Assembly (NCBI RefSeq): GCF_007559435.1
Contig: NZ_VMBP01000001.1
Location: forward strand, 1,055,406-1,119,405
Source of the DNA: Ancylobacter moscoviensis
GTDB lineage: Bacteria; Pseudomonadota; Alphaproteobacteria; Rhizobiales; Xanthobacteraceae
Length of the DNA: 64,000 nucleotides
Direction: 5' to 3'
Shown: piece after piece, positions 1 through 6,962 of the stretch
Numbering within the stretch: the first letter of the stretch is position 1
How the letters are laid out: the number at the start of each line of letters is the position of its first letter
Translations under genes and position numbers: made by a program
Notes under the pieces: model-generated
Seen by the model: only the letters and a program-made list of their open reading frames with translations
The model's database searches: none
Told to the model about the DNA's origin: nothing

Positions 1-290
1 CGCCGGAGGCCGCCATCACCACCGACTTCATCTACAAGGTGCCGCCGCTGGCGCCGCAGACCGGCTCGGAGGCCGAGCTGCTGGCGCTGCGCCTCGCCGG
101 GCAGAACCGCACCTACACGGTCGCCTACGGCACCGAGGGCGGGCACTTCCAGGCGCAGGGCATTCCCACCATCGTCTGCGGGCCCGGCTCGATCGACCAG
201 GCGCACAAGCCGGACGAGTTCATCGAGGTGGCGCAGTTGCGGGCCTGCGAGCGCTTCCTCAAGGGCCTGATCGCCGAGTGCGCGGGGTAG
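1..290 (+). CDS. argE: Acetylornithine deacetylase-like M20 peptidase, C-terminal part only
   Basis: The reading frame is open from the left edge and stops at 288-290, so only the last ~95 residues are present. They include the M20 C-terminal signature seen in ArgE/DapE enzymes: a TEGGHF stretch, then IVCGPGS followed by AHKPDEF, which closes the metal and substrate pocket. The family removes the acetyl group from N-acetylornithine or related acyl-amino acids in the cytosol. The nearby argF-argD pair fits an arginine role, but the specificity is not proven by this fragment. A second, complete M20 gene lies at 51291-52412. Confidence 0.8.
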   Translation, partial: PEAAITTDFIYKVPPLAPQTGSEAELLALRLAGQNRTYTVAYGTEGGHFQAQGIPTIVCGPGSIDQAHKPDEFIEVAQLRACERFLKGLIAECAG

Positions 291-315
291 GGCCGACGGC
301 CACCGGCAGAACGCC

Positions 316-346
316 GTCATGCCCGGACCTGATCCGGGCATCCACG
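316..346. repeat. Rhizobiales-type palindromic intergenic repeat, short copy
   Basis: A GTCATGCCCGGA start is followed by the hairpin GCCCGGA-N5-TCCGGGC (321-339) and ATCCACG. The same motif family recurs as a longer inverted pair at 6770-6850. It sits between the convergent argE-like gene and hslO, where it could also end transcripts. It looks like an extragenic palindrome and has no coding potential. Confidence 0.55.
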
Positions 347-450
347 CCTTGGACGCAGGCGGAAAGACGCGGGCGGCAGGGACGAGGCCGGCCATCCACG
401 TCGTGCAAAATGGCGTCGCGTAAGACGACGTCGCGCGAGCGGAGGGGCGC

Positions 451-1482
451 TTACGCCCCGGCTTCCGCCTCGGGCTCGTCCCCGCCCACGATCTCCTCGG
501 CCTTGAAGTCGTAGGTGCGCCCGCAGAACTCGCAGGTCACCGAGACCTTGCCGTCCTCCACGAGGCTCTCGCGCTCCTCGCGGGAGAAGCTGCCGAGCAC
601 GCCCACCACCCGCTCGCGCGAGCAGGAGCATTTGGCGACGACGCTCTCGGCGTCGAAGACGCGCACGCCGCGCTCGTGGAACAGGCGGAACAGCAGCCGC
701 TCGCTCGACAGGTCGGCGTCGACCAGCTCGATGTCCTCCAGCGTGCCGATCAGCGACTGCGTCTCCACCCAGGCGTCGTCCTCGACCGCCTCGGGAATCT
801 CGGTGCCCTCCGGGGCGTCGCCCGGATGCAGGTCGGCCGGGCGCACGCGCCCGCCCTCGGTCGGCAGGAACTGCACCATCAGCCCGCCGGCGCGCCAGCT
901 CGAGGCGGCGCCGCCCGGGCGCACCTCCTCGGCGACGGCGAGCCGCACGCGGGTGGGGATCTGCTCGGACTGGGCGAAATACTGGTGCGCGGCCGCCTCC
1001 AGCCCCTCGCCCTCCAGAGCCACCACGCCCTGATAGCGGTTGACGCTCAGGCCCTGGTCGATGGTCATGGCGAGATGGCCGTGCCCGAGCAGCGCGCCGC
1101 TGTCGAAGCCGGCGCCGGCCGCCAGCCCCTTCTGCATCTCGGCCAGCTTGTCGGCGTCGAAGCGGGCATAGGCGCGCACGTCCTGCGGGGCGGAGAAGTC
1201 CACCACCAGCAGGTCGACCGGCCCGTCCGTGCGAGTCTGCAGGATGAAGCGGCCGCTGATCTTCAGGGTCGAGCCCAGAAGCACGGTCAGCGCCACCGCC
1301 TCGCCGAGCAGGCGCTTCACCGGCGCGGGGTAGTCGTGGTGGGCCAGCACCGCGTCGAGGCTCGTGCCGAGGCGCACGAGGCGCCCGCGCACGTCGAGCG
1401 CATCGACGTGGAAGGGGGTGACGCGGTCGTCCACCGCATGCGTGGCGGGCGAGCGGCTCTGGGTTTCTGTCTGTGATGTCAT
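451..1482 (-). CDS. hslO: Redox-regulated chaperone Hsp33
   Basis: 343 residues. Hsp33 is a cytosolic holdase activated when its C-terminal zinc site is oxidised. The zinc ligands are visible near the C-terminus as CSC followed about 30 residues later by CEFC. The N-terminal two thirds carry the usual Hsp33 core, including the GHGHLAMTIDQG region near residue 140. It has an acidic tail after the zinc site. The start is the ATG at 1482, and 200 bp of non-coding sequence separates it from argF, which is on the same strand. In many Rhizobiales hslO follows argD-argF, as here. Confidence 0.95.
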   Translation of the reverse strand: MTSQTETQSRSPATHAVDDRVTPFHVDALDVRGRLVRLGTSLDAVLAHHDYPAPVKRLLGEAVALTVLLGSTLKISGRFILQTRTDGPVDLLVVDFSAPQDVRAYARFDADKLAEMQKGLAAGAGFDSGALLGHGHLAMTIDQGLSVNRYQGVVALEGEGLEAAAHQYFAQSEQIPTRVRLAVAEEVRPGGAASSWRAGGLMVQFLPTEGGRVRPADLHPGDAPEGTEIPEAVEDDAWVETQSLIGTLEDIELVDADLSSERLLFRLFHERGVRVFDAESVVAKCSCSRERVVGVLGSFSREERESLVEDGKVSVTCEFCGRTYDFKAEEIVGGDEPEAEAGA

Positions 1483-1653
1483 GTCGGCTCCGTCCGCCCA
1501 TATAGGAGCGCGTTGGGAACTCTGCGAGGGGCCAGGCCTCCCCCGCCGCCGTCATCGGCGGCAGGGCGTTGCTGCAGTACGCGGCCGCCGCGCGTGGGCC
1601 GCGGGACGCGGCGCCGCCGGCTCTCCGCCCGTTTCGCCGCGTCCCGGAAGGAG

Positions 1654-1676
1654 CCGCGCTCCGGGGTGGAGCGCGG
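1654..1676 (-). terminator. Hairpin downstream of argF
   Basis: A perfect 9-bp stem, CCGCGCTCC/GGAGCGCGG with a 5-nt loop, begins 7 bp after the argF stop when read on the - strand. No strong U-run follows, so it may act as a transcript end or stabiliser rather than a classical intrinsic terminator. Confidence 0.45.
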
Positions 1677-1683
1677 GGTCGGG

Positions 1684-2631
1684 CTACGCCGCCGCGCCTT
1701 CCAGGCACCAGGCGAGGATGCCCTTCTGGGCATGCAGGCGGTTCTCCGCCTCGTCGAACACCACCGACTGGGGCCCGTCCATCACCTCGTCGGTGACTTC
1801 CTCGCCGCGATGCGCGGGCAGGCAGTGCATGAAGATGGCGTCGGGCGCGGCCCGGCGCATCAGCGCGCCGTTGACCTGGTAGGGGCGCAGCAGGTTGTGC
1901 CGGCGCTCATATTCGGCGTCGCCCATCGACACCCAGGTATCGGTGACCACGCAGTCGGCGCCGTCCACCGCGGCCTCGGCGTCGTGGCCGAACGTCACCC
2001 GGGCGCTGTTCTGGTGCGCCCAGTTGATCAGCGCCGGGCGCGGCGACAGTTCGGGCGGGGTGGCGATGTTGAGCGCGAAGTCGAAGCGCTGGGCCGCGTG
2101 GACCCAGGAGGCGAGCACGTTGTTGGCGTCGCCCGTCCAGGCGACGGTGCGGCCCTGGATCGGCCCCTTGTGCTCCTCGAAGGTCATCACGTCCGCCATG
2201 ATCTGGCAGGGATGGGAGTTGCGCGTCAGGCCGTTGATCACCGGCACGGTGGCGTGCTCGGCCAGCTCGGCCAGGGCGTCGTGGTCGAGGATGCGGATCA
2301 TGATCGCGTCCACGTAGCGCGAGAGCACGCGGGCGGTGTCGGCGATGGTCTCGCCGCGCCCGAGCTGCATTTCCGCGCCGGTGAGCATGATCGTCTCGCC
2401 GCCGAGCTGGCGCATGGCGACGTCGAAGGAGATGCGCGTGCGGGTGGAGGGCTGGTCGAACACCATGGCCAGCACCTTGCCGGCGAAGGGCTTTTCGACC
2501 GCCACCGCGTGGCGTCGGCTCTTCAGGTCCTTCGACAGCTCCATCAGCGCGCGCAGCTCGTCGGCCGGCAGCAGGTCGAGGTCGAGGAAATGCTTCACGG
2601 CGGCGCTCGCCGCCCCGTTGTTCGCGTTCAT
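1684..2631 (-). CDS. argF: Ornithine carbamoyltransferase
   Basis: 315 residues. The enzyme transfers carbamoyl from carbamoyl phosphate to ornithine, giving citrulline in arginine synthesis. The carbamoyl-phosphate loop STRTR is near residue 59, HPCQIMAD near residue 135, and the ornithine-side [11 protein letters not shown] near residue 270. The ATG at 2631-2629 overlaps the argD stop by 4 bp (ATGA), so the genes are translationally coupled. The frame runs further upstream inside argD, but the alignable protein begins at MNANNGAAS. Confidence 0.95.
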   Translation of the reverse strand: MNANNGAASAAVKHFLDLDLLPADELRALMELSKDLKSRRHAVAVEKPFAGKVLAMVFDQPSTRTRISFDVAMRQLGGETIMLTGAEMQLGRGETIADTARVLSRYVDAIMIRILDHDALAELAEHATVPVINGLTRNSHPCQIMADVMTFEEHKGPIQGRTVAWTGDANNVLASWVHAAQRFDFALNIATPPELSPRPALINWAHQNSARVTFGHDAEAAVDGADCVVTDTWVSMGDAEYERRHNLLRPYQVNGALMRRAAPDAIFMHCLPAHRGEEVTDEVMDGPQSVVFDEAENRLHAQKGILAWCLEGAAA

Positions 2632-3836
2632 GCCGCCGCTCCCTTCACGGCATCGGCCTTCAGGCCCTGTTCCAGCTTCGTGCAGGCGGCGTCGAGCCTG
2701 TCGAACGCCGCGTCGATCTCCGCTTCCCCGATGGTGAGCGGGGGCAGGAGCCGGACCACGTTCTCCGACGCCGCCGGGGCGAGCATGTGCTCCTCGCGCA
2801 TGGCGGCGATGAGGTCGGTGTTCGGCACCACGGTGCGCAGGCCGATGAGGAGGCCCTCGCCGCGCACCTCGGCGATCACCGCCGGATGGCGGTCCTTCAG
2901 CTCGGCGAGCCTCTGGCGCAGCCGCGTGGTGGCGGCCAGCACGCCGTCGAGGAAGCCGTCGGCCAGCACCACGTCGAGCACGGCGTTGGCGACGCTCATG
3001 GCGAGCGGGTTGCCGCCATAGGTGGAGCCGTGCGTGCCGGCGGTCATGCCCTTGGCCGCCTCTTCGGTGGCGAGGCAGGCGCCGACCGGAAAGCCGCCGC
3101 CGATGCCCTTGGCGACCGCCATGATGTCCGGCGTGATGCCGGCCCATTCATGGGCGAAGAACTTGCCGGTGCGCCCGACGCCGCACTGCACCTCGTCGAG
3201 GATGAGCAGCAGGCCCTTCTCGTCGCAGAGCTGGCGCAGCGCGCGCAAGAAGGCCCACGGTGCCGTGCGCACGCCGCCCTCGCCCTGCACGGGCTCGATC
3301 AGGATGGCGCCGGTCTCCGGGCCGATGGCGGCCTTCACCGCCTCGAGGTCGCCGAACGGTACCTGGTCGAAGCCCGGCATGGCCGGGCCGAAGCCTTCCA
3401 GATATTTCGGGTTGCCGCCGGCGGCGATGGTCGCCAGCGTGCGGCCGTGGAAGGCGCCCTCGAAGGTGATGATGCGGTAGCGCTCGGGATGGCCGCTCAC
3501 CGAATGGTACTTGCGCGCCATCTTGATGGCGCACTCCAGCGCTTCCGCACCCGAATTGGTGAAGAACATCGTGTCGGCGAAGGTCGCCTCGACGAGGCGC
3601 GCGGCAAGGCGCTCGCCACCCTCGATGCGGAAGATGTTGGACAGGTGCCAGAGCTTGCCGGCCTGCTCGGTCAGGGCGGCGACGAGATGAGGATGGGCGT
3701 GGCCCAGCACGTTGACCGCGATGCCGGCGGTGAAGTCGAGATATCGCTGGCCGTCCTTCGTGAACAGCCAGGCCCCTTCGCCCCGCTCGAAAACGAGGTC
3801 GACACGATTATAGGTCGGCAGGATGGGGGTGATCAC
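2628..3836 (-). CDS. argD: Acetylornithine aminotransferase
   Basis: 402 residues, a PLP-dependent class III aminotransferase that makes N-acetylornithine from N-acetylglutamate semialdehyde. Visible landmarks are the [10 protein letters not shown] cofactor loop near residue 100, the ILDEVQ aspartate near residue 215 and the PLP lysine in AVAKGIGGG near residue 245. I prefer the GTG at 3836 (protein begins [11 protein letters not shown], the usual ArgD start) because GGGAGGGG lies just upstream. A longer frame to 3923 would add an atypical arginine-rich leader. It forms the operon argD-argF. Confidence 0.93.
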   Translation of the reverse strand: MITPILPTYNRVDLVFERGEGAWLFTKDGQRYLDFTAGIAVNVLGHAHPHLVAALTEQAGKLWHLSNIFRIEGGERLAARLVEATFADTMFFTNSGAEALECAIKMARKYHSVSGHPERYRIITFEGAFHGRTLATIAAGGNPKYLEGFGPAMPGFDQVPFGDLEAVKAAIGPETGAILIEPVQGEGGVRTAPWAFLRALRQLCDEKGLLLILDEVQCGVGRTGKFFAHEWAGITPDIMAVAKGIGGGFPVGACLATEEAAKGMTAGTHGSTYGGNPLAMSVANAVLDVVLADGFLDGVLAATTRLRQRLAELKDRHPAVIAEVRGEGLLIGLRTVVPNTDLIAAMREEHMLAPAASENVVRLLPPLTIGEAEIDAAFDRLDAACTKLEQGLKADAVKGAAA

Positions 3837-3888
3837 GTCGCCCCTCCCTCTCTCAACTTCGACGCGCCGCGCGGGCTGCGCCGGGTCC

Positions 3889-3922
3889 AAAAACGAAACG
3901 TGCCGCCCTTGCGGGGGCGGCA
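3889..3922 (-). terminator. GC hairpin plus T-run in the argD leader
   Basis: Read on the - strand there is an 8-bp stem (TGCCGCCC/GGGCGGCA, 6-nt loop, 3901-3922) followed by CGTTTCGTTTTT. It is a standard intrinsic terminator shape. It could end transcripts from the gene at 4023-4529, or act as an attenuator, since it sits only a few bases after the likely argD promoter. Confidence 0.55.
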
Positions 3923-3935
3923 CCCGATGCTGTGG

Positions 3936-3963
3936 ATTTTATAGAATGAGGGCTTGCGGTCAA
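3936..3963 (-). promoter_or_regulatory. Candidate sigma-70-type promoter for argD-argF
   Basis: On the - strand TTGACC is followed after 16 nt by TAAAAT, one mismatch from each consensus hexamer in otherwise very GC-rich DNA. The predicted start lies just upstream of the hairpin at 3889-3922, so the argD transcript would begin with that hairpin. Confidence 0.5.
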
Positions 3964-4022
3964 TATTGCCGAGCCCGGCGGCGGGCGATTTGCCGCCGGG
4001 CTCGCGGGCCGCTCGCGGCCCC

Positions 4023-4529
4023 TTATTCCTGTTCCGCCTCGAAGATCCAGAGTTCCAGCGTCGGCTGGGGCTGGCCGGCCTGGTCGGTCATGCCGAGGAA
4101 GGCCGGGATGCGGCGCTGTTGCTCGACGTTCAGCGCGGCGACCAGCGGCCTGGCGGCGGCGACGATGGTCTTCAGGTCCTGCGCCCGCGAGGCTTCCGCG
4201 TCGGCGAGGCGTTCGAGCACGTCGAGGAAGCTTCCGGCGGCCGTCGCCTTGACGCGCGCGGCGGCGCGCTCGCCCGCGTCCTTCGACGCCTGCCGCAACG
4301 CGGCTTCCAGCGGAGTCCAGAGCTTCTCCTGCTCGGGGGTGAGGCGGATCACCGTCTTCAGCGCCAGCAGGCGGGCGTCGAGCGCCGCCTGGGCGTCCTC
4401 GTCGCTGTAGAGGTCGACCAGCGGCGGGGGCGCGTCGGCGACCGGCGGCGCGGCGGGCGCCTGGGCATGCGCGGCGGTGGAGAGGGCGAGCACGGTCGCG
4501 AGCGTCGCCAGAGAGATCGGACGTATCAT
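4023..4529 (-). CDS. Exported Spy/CpxP-like LTXXQ-motif protein
   Basis: 168 residues with a clean Sec signal peptide (MIRPISLATLATVLALSTAAHA) and a helical, alanine-rich mature part. RLTPEQEKLW near residue 65 matches the LTXXQ motif of periplasmic Spy/CpxP proteins, which bind misfolded envelope proteins or metals. The family assignment rests on this motif and the helical composition, so an exact function is not claimed. It lies 26 bp after the gene at 4556-4930 on the same strand and is probably co-transcribed with it. Confidence 0.7.
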   Translation of the reverse strand: MIRPISLATLATVLALSTAAHAQAPAAPPVADAPPPLVDLYSDEDAQAALDARLLALKTVIRLTPEQEKLWTPLEAALRQASKDAGERAAARVKATAAGSFLDVLERLADAEASRAQDLKTIVAAARPLVAALNVEQQRRIPAFLGMTDQAGQPQPTLELWIFEAEQE

Positions 4530-4555
4530 GGGGATGTCTCCGTTAGCGCGAGCGA

Positions 4556-4930
4556 TCAGGGCTGGTAGCCGCCGCCGGGCAGCGGGCCGTGATAGGGGGT
4601 GTCGCGGCAATTGCCCCACGGCCCGCGCCAGAAGCCGGCCGGGCAGCCATTGCCCAGATAGACCGGCGCCCCGGCCGGGGCGGCGAAGCCGCCGCCGGGC
4701 AGGGGGCCGACATAGGGCGTGTCGCGACAGCCGCCCCACGGCCCGCGCCAGGCGCCGAAGCCGCAGCCCTGGGCGACGGGCGTCGCCAGCGAGCCGGCTT
4801 CCGGCAGCGCCGGGGCGAGGGGAGCGGCCGAGGCCGGAAGGGACAGAAACGCGCCGCCGAGAACGGCGAGCAGCGCGCAGGCGAGGGGACGCCCGGCCCG
4901 TGCGGGGCGGGTGGCGGAGTGCGGCGTCAT
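4556..4930 (-). CDS. Small secreted protein with two GCG/CRPN-like repeats
   Basis: 124 residues with an N-terminal signal peptide ending near SLPASAAP. The mature part holds two copies of a glycine/tryptophan/cysteine unit, CGFGAWRGPWGGCRDTPY and CPAGFWRGPWGNCRDTPY, spaced 40 residues apart and each followed by GPLPGGG. This resembles the GCG_CRPN family of short exported proteins of unknown function common in Rhizobiales. Paired cysteines in each unit suggest disulfides after export. The two units are also a 120-nt repeat in the DNA. Confidence 0.75.
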   Translation of the reverse strand: MTPHSATRPARAGRPLACALLAVLGGAFLSLPASAAPLAPALPEAGSLATPVAQGCGFGAWRGPWGGCRDTPYVGPLPGGGFAAPAGAPVYLGNGCPAGFWRGPWGNCRDTPYHGPLPGGGYQP

Positions 4931-5083
4931 GGGCTTCTCCGGGGTGGACTGAAAGGAAGCGGCGCCATGGAGACATGCGGCTCCGGAGGCGACAATTCCC
5001 CGAAGGGGTAGGCCCGTTCCGGCTCCGTTCCATCCCCTCCACGCCCGGACCGCCCCGGAGGCGCGGGTGCAAGCCGTTGATCC

Positions 5084-5286
5084 GACTCAGCTTGGAGTCG
5101 CACTGTTGCAGCGGGGACTCTAGCTGGGGAAAACGATCGTTTCGGACGTGAACCTACTCGCGGCGAGTCTGCGCATATTGTAGCCTCCCCCCAGTCAGAT
5201 ACGACATCTCGTGCGGCGGCATTCCCTAGTGGCGTTTGCGACGTGTAACCCGGTCGGGTGTTCCAGGCCGGAGGGGTGAGGGATTC
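5084..5286. promoter_or_regulatory. Cluster of five GANTC sites upstream of gcrA
   Basis: GANTC, the CcrM methylation site, occurs at 5084-5088, 5095-5099, 5116-5120, 5165-5169 and 5282-5286, all inside the 391-bp gap before gcrA. In alphaproteobacteria GcrA acts with CcrM-methylated GANTC in promoters. This density in a short stretch points to methylation-linked control of gcrA or of the divergent gene at 4930. No gene is seen in 4931-5321. Confidence 0.6.
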
Positions 5287-5321
5287 CGTCTCTCGGTCGG
5301 CAGCGCGAAGGAGGTACAGCG

Positions 5322-5822
5322 ATGAACTGGACGGACGAGCGCGTCGAGCTGCTCAAGAAACTCTGGTCGGACGGGCTCTCGGCGAGCCAGATCGCGGCCG
5401 AGCTCGGCGGCGTCACCCGCAATGCCGTCATCGGCAAGGTCCACCGGCTCGGCCTGTCGGGCCGCGCCAAGGCGGTTGCCTCGGCGGCGCCGCGCGCCCG
5501 CAAGCCGCGTCCGGCGGCCGCCGCCAGCATGCGCCCGGTGGTGCACGGCAACACGGCGCTGGCGCCGGTGATCCGCCCGGTCATCGAGCCGGAGCCGGAG
5601 GAGCTTCCGGATCCGATCGCCAACGTGATCCCGATGGCCGAGCGCTGCACCATTCTCGACCTCACCGAGTTCACCTGCCGCTGGCCGGTCGGCGAGCCCG
5701 GCAAGGCCGACTTCTTCTACTGCGGCAGCCGCACCAAGACCGGCCTGCCCTATTGCGCCTATCATTCCCGCATCGCCTACCAGCCGGTGCAGGACCGCAA
5801 CCGCCGCCGCGTCGCGCGCTGA
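5322..5822 (+). CDS. gcrA: Cell-cycle transcription regulator GcrA
   Basis: 166 residues. The N-terminus (MNWTDERVELLKKLWSDG, then SASQIAAELGG and NAVIGKVHRLGL) is the diagnostic GcrA helix-turn-helix, which binds sigma-70 holoenzyme and methylated GANTC promoters. A proline/alanine linker precedes the conserved C-terminal cysteine-bearing part (RCTILDLTEFTCRWPVG, then FFYCG and YCAYH) that contacts RNA polymerase. AAGGAGG at 5308-5314 fixes the start. GcrA controls genes for division and DNA methylation during the alphaproteobacterial cell cycle. Confidence 0.96.
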   Translation: MNWTDERVELLKKLWSDGLSASQIAAELGGVTRNAVIGKVHRLGLSGRAKAVASAAPRARKPRPAAAASMRPVVHGNTALAPVIRPVIEPEPEELPDPIANVIPMAERCTILDLTEFTCRWPVGEPGKADFFYCGSRTKTGLPYCAYHSRIAYQPVQDRNRRRVAR

Positions 5823-5945
5823 GCGCCCGCGTGCCGGATGGCCGTGCCCGCGGACACGGATCCGCGCGGTTACGGCGCATGACGATGGTGGCTCCGGGAC
5901 GCCCGGCGCCATAATTGGGACCAACTTTACCGGCCCGGTCGTCCC

Positions 5946-6710
5946 ATGCTCTTCCGCGCCTCCCAGCCCTCGCGACGCCAGACGCCCGCCGATGCCGAGC
6001 CCGGCCATTTCTGGCTGCGCCTGAGCGCGGAGGAGGTTCTCGTCCAGCTCCGCCGCAATCCGCGTGCCCGCCGCTACACGCTGCGGGTGCGGGCGGCCTC
6101 GCGCGACGTCGTGCTCACCATCCCGGCGCGCGGCACGCTGCGCGAGGCGTTCGACTTCGCGCGGCGCCACGCCGGCTGGGTGGAGACGCGGCTCGCCCGC
6201 CTGCCGGAGGTGGTGGCCTTCACGCCCGGCGCAGTGATCCCGCTGCGCGGCGTGCCGCACCGCATCGTCCACCGTTCCGGCATGCGCGGCACGGTGTGGA
6301 CCGGGGCGGAGGAGGGCGAGCCGGCGCTCTATGTCGCCGGCGATCCGGCGCATGTGGCGCGCCGCGTCGGCGATTATCTGCGGCGCGAGGCGCGCAAGGA
6401 CATCGTCGCGGCGGCGCACCGCCACGCCCAGGCGCTCGGCGTCTCCATCGCCCGCGTCACCCTGCGCGACACGGCGAGCCGCTGGGGCTCGTGCTCGGGC
6501 ACCGGGGCGCTGTCCTTTTCCTGGCGACTGATCCTCGCCCCGCCGGAGGTGCTGGACTATCTCGCCGCGCACGAGGTCGCGCACCGGCGCGAGATGAACC
6601 ACGGCCCGCGCTTCTGGGCGACGGTGGACCGGCTGTTCCCCGCGCGCGACGCCGCCGAACTCTGGCTGAAGAAGCACGGCCCGGCGCTGCACCGCTACGG
6701 GGCGGAGTAG
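5946..6710 (+). CDS. YgjP/SprT-like zinc metallopeptidase (DUF45/M48-like)
   Basis: 254 residues with no signal peptide or membrane segment. The C-terminal third carries WGSCSGTG followed by LAAHEVAHRREMNHGPRFW, that is HEVAH as the HExxH zinc site plus the downstream histidine of the WSS/SprT-like minigluzincins. The N-terminal half (RRYTLRVRAASRDVVLTIP) is the usual YgjP beta-rich region. The family is widespread in alphaproteobacteria and its substrate is unknown. It follows gcrA by 123 bp on the same strand and may have its own promoter. Confidence 0.85.
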   Translation: MLFRASQPSRRQTPADAEPGHFWLRLSAEEVLVQLRRNPRARRYTLRVRAASRDVVLTIPARGTLREAFDFARRHAGWVETRLARLPEVVAFTPGAVIPLRGVPHRIVHRSGMRGTVWTGAEEGEPALYVAGDPAHVARRVGDYLRREARKDIVAAAHRHAQALGVSIARVTLRDTASRWGSCSGTGALSFSWRLILAPPEVLDYLAAHEVAHRREMNHGPRFWATVDRLFPARDAAELWLKKHGPALHRYGAE

Positions 6711-6716
6711 GAGCTT

Positions 6717-6950
6717 GCTCCCCCTCCCAATGGGAGGGAATGCAGAGGAAGGCCGCGCTGTTGGCTGTCGTCATGGCCGGGCTTGTCCCGGCCATCCACG
6801 TCTCTGGACCGGGGGAAGTCGTGGATGCCCGGCCAAGCCCGGGCATGACGGTGTTCCATTCTCGGCTGCCATCCCCGCGGAAAGCCGCAGGCCGATCCGG
6901 ATCGTCGCCCGACCGCTGCGCGGTCGACCCCTCTCCCACGGGAGAGGCGA
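6717..6950. repeat. Intergenic palindromic repeat block between convergent genes
   Basis: Three inverted repeats fill the gap between the metallopeptidase and mrcA. The first is CCCTCC/GGAGGG at 6722-6738. The second is a ~31-bp imperfect inverted pair at 6770-6800 and 6821-6850 built on GTCATGSCCGGGC and ATCCACG, the same motif as at 316-346. The third is CCTCTCCC/GGGAGAGG at 6930-6947. They probably form a bidirectional transcript end for the two convergent genes. No coding sequence is seen here. Confidence 0.6.
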
Positions 6951-6962
6951 AGCGGGAGCCGC

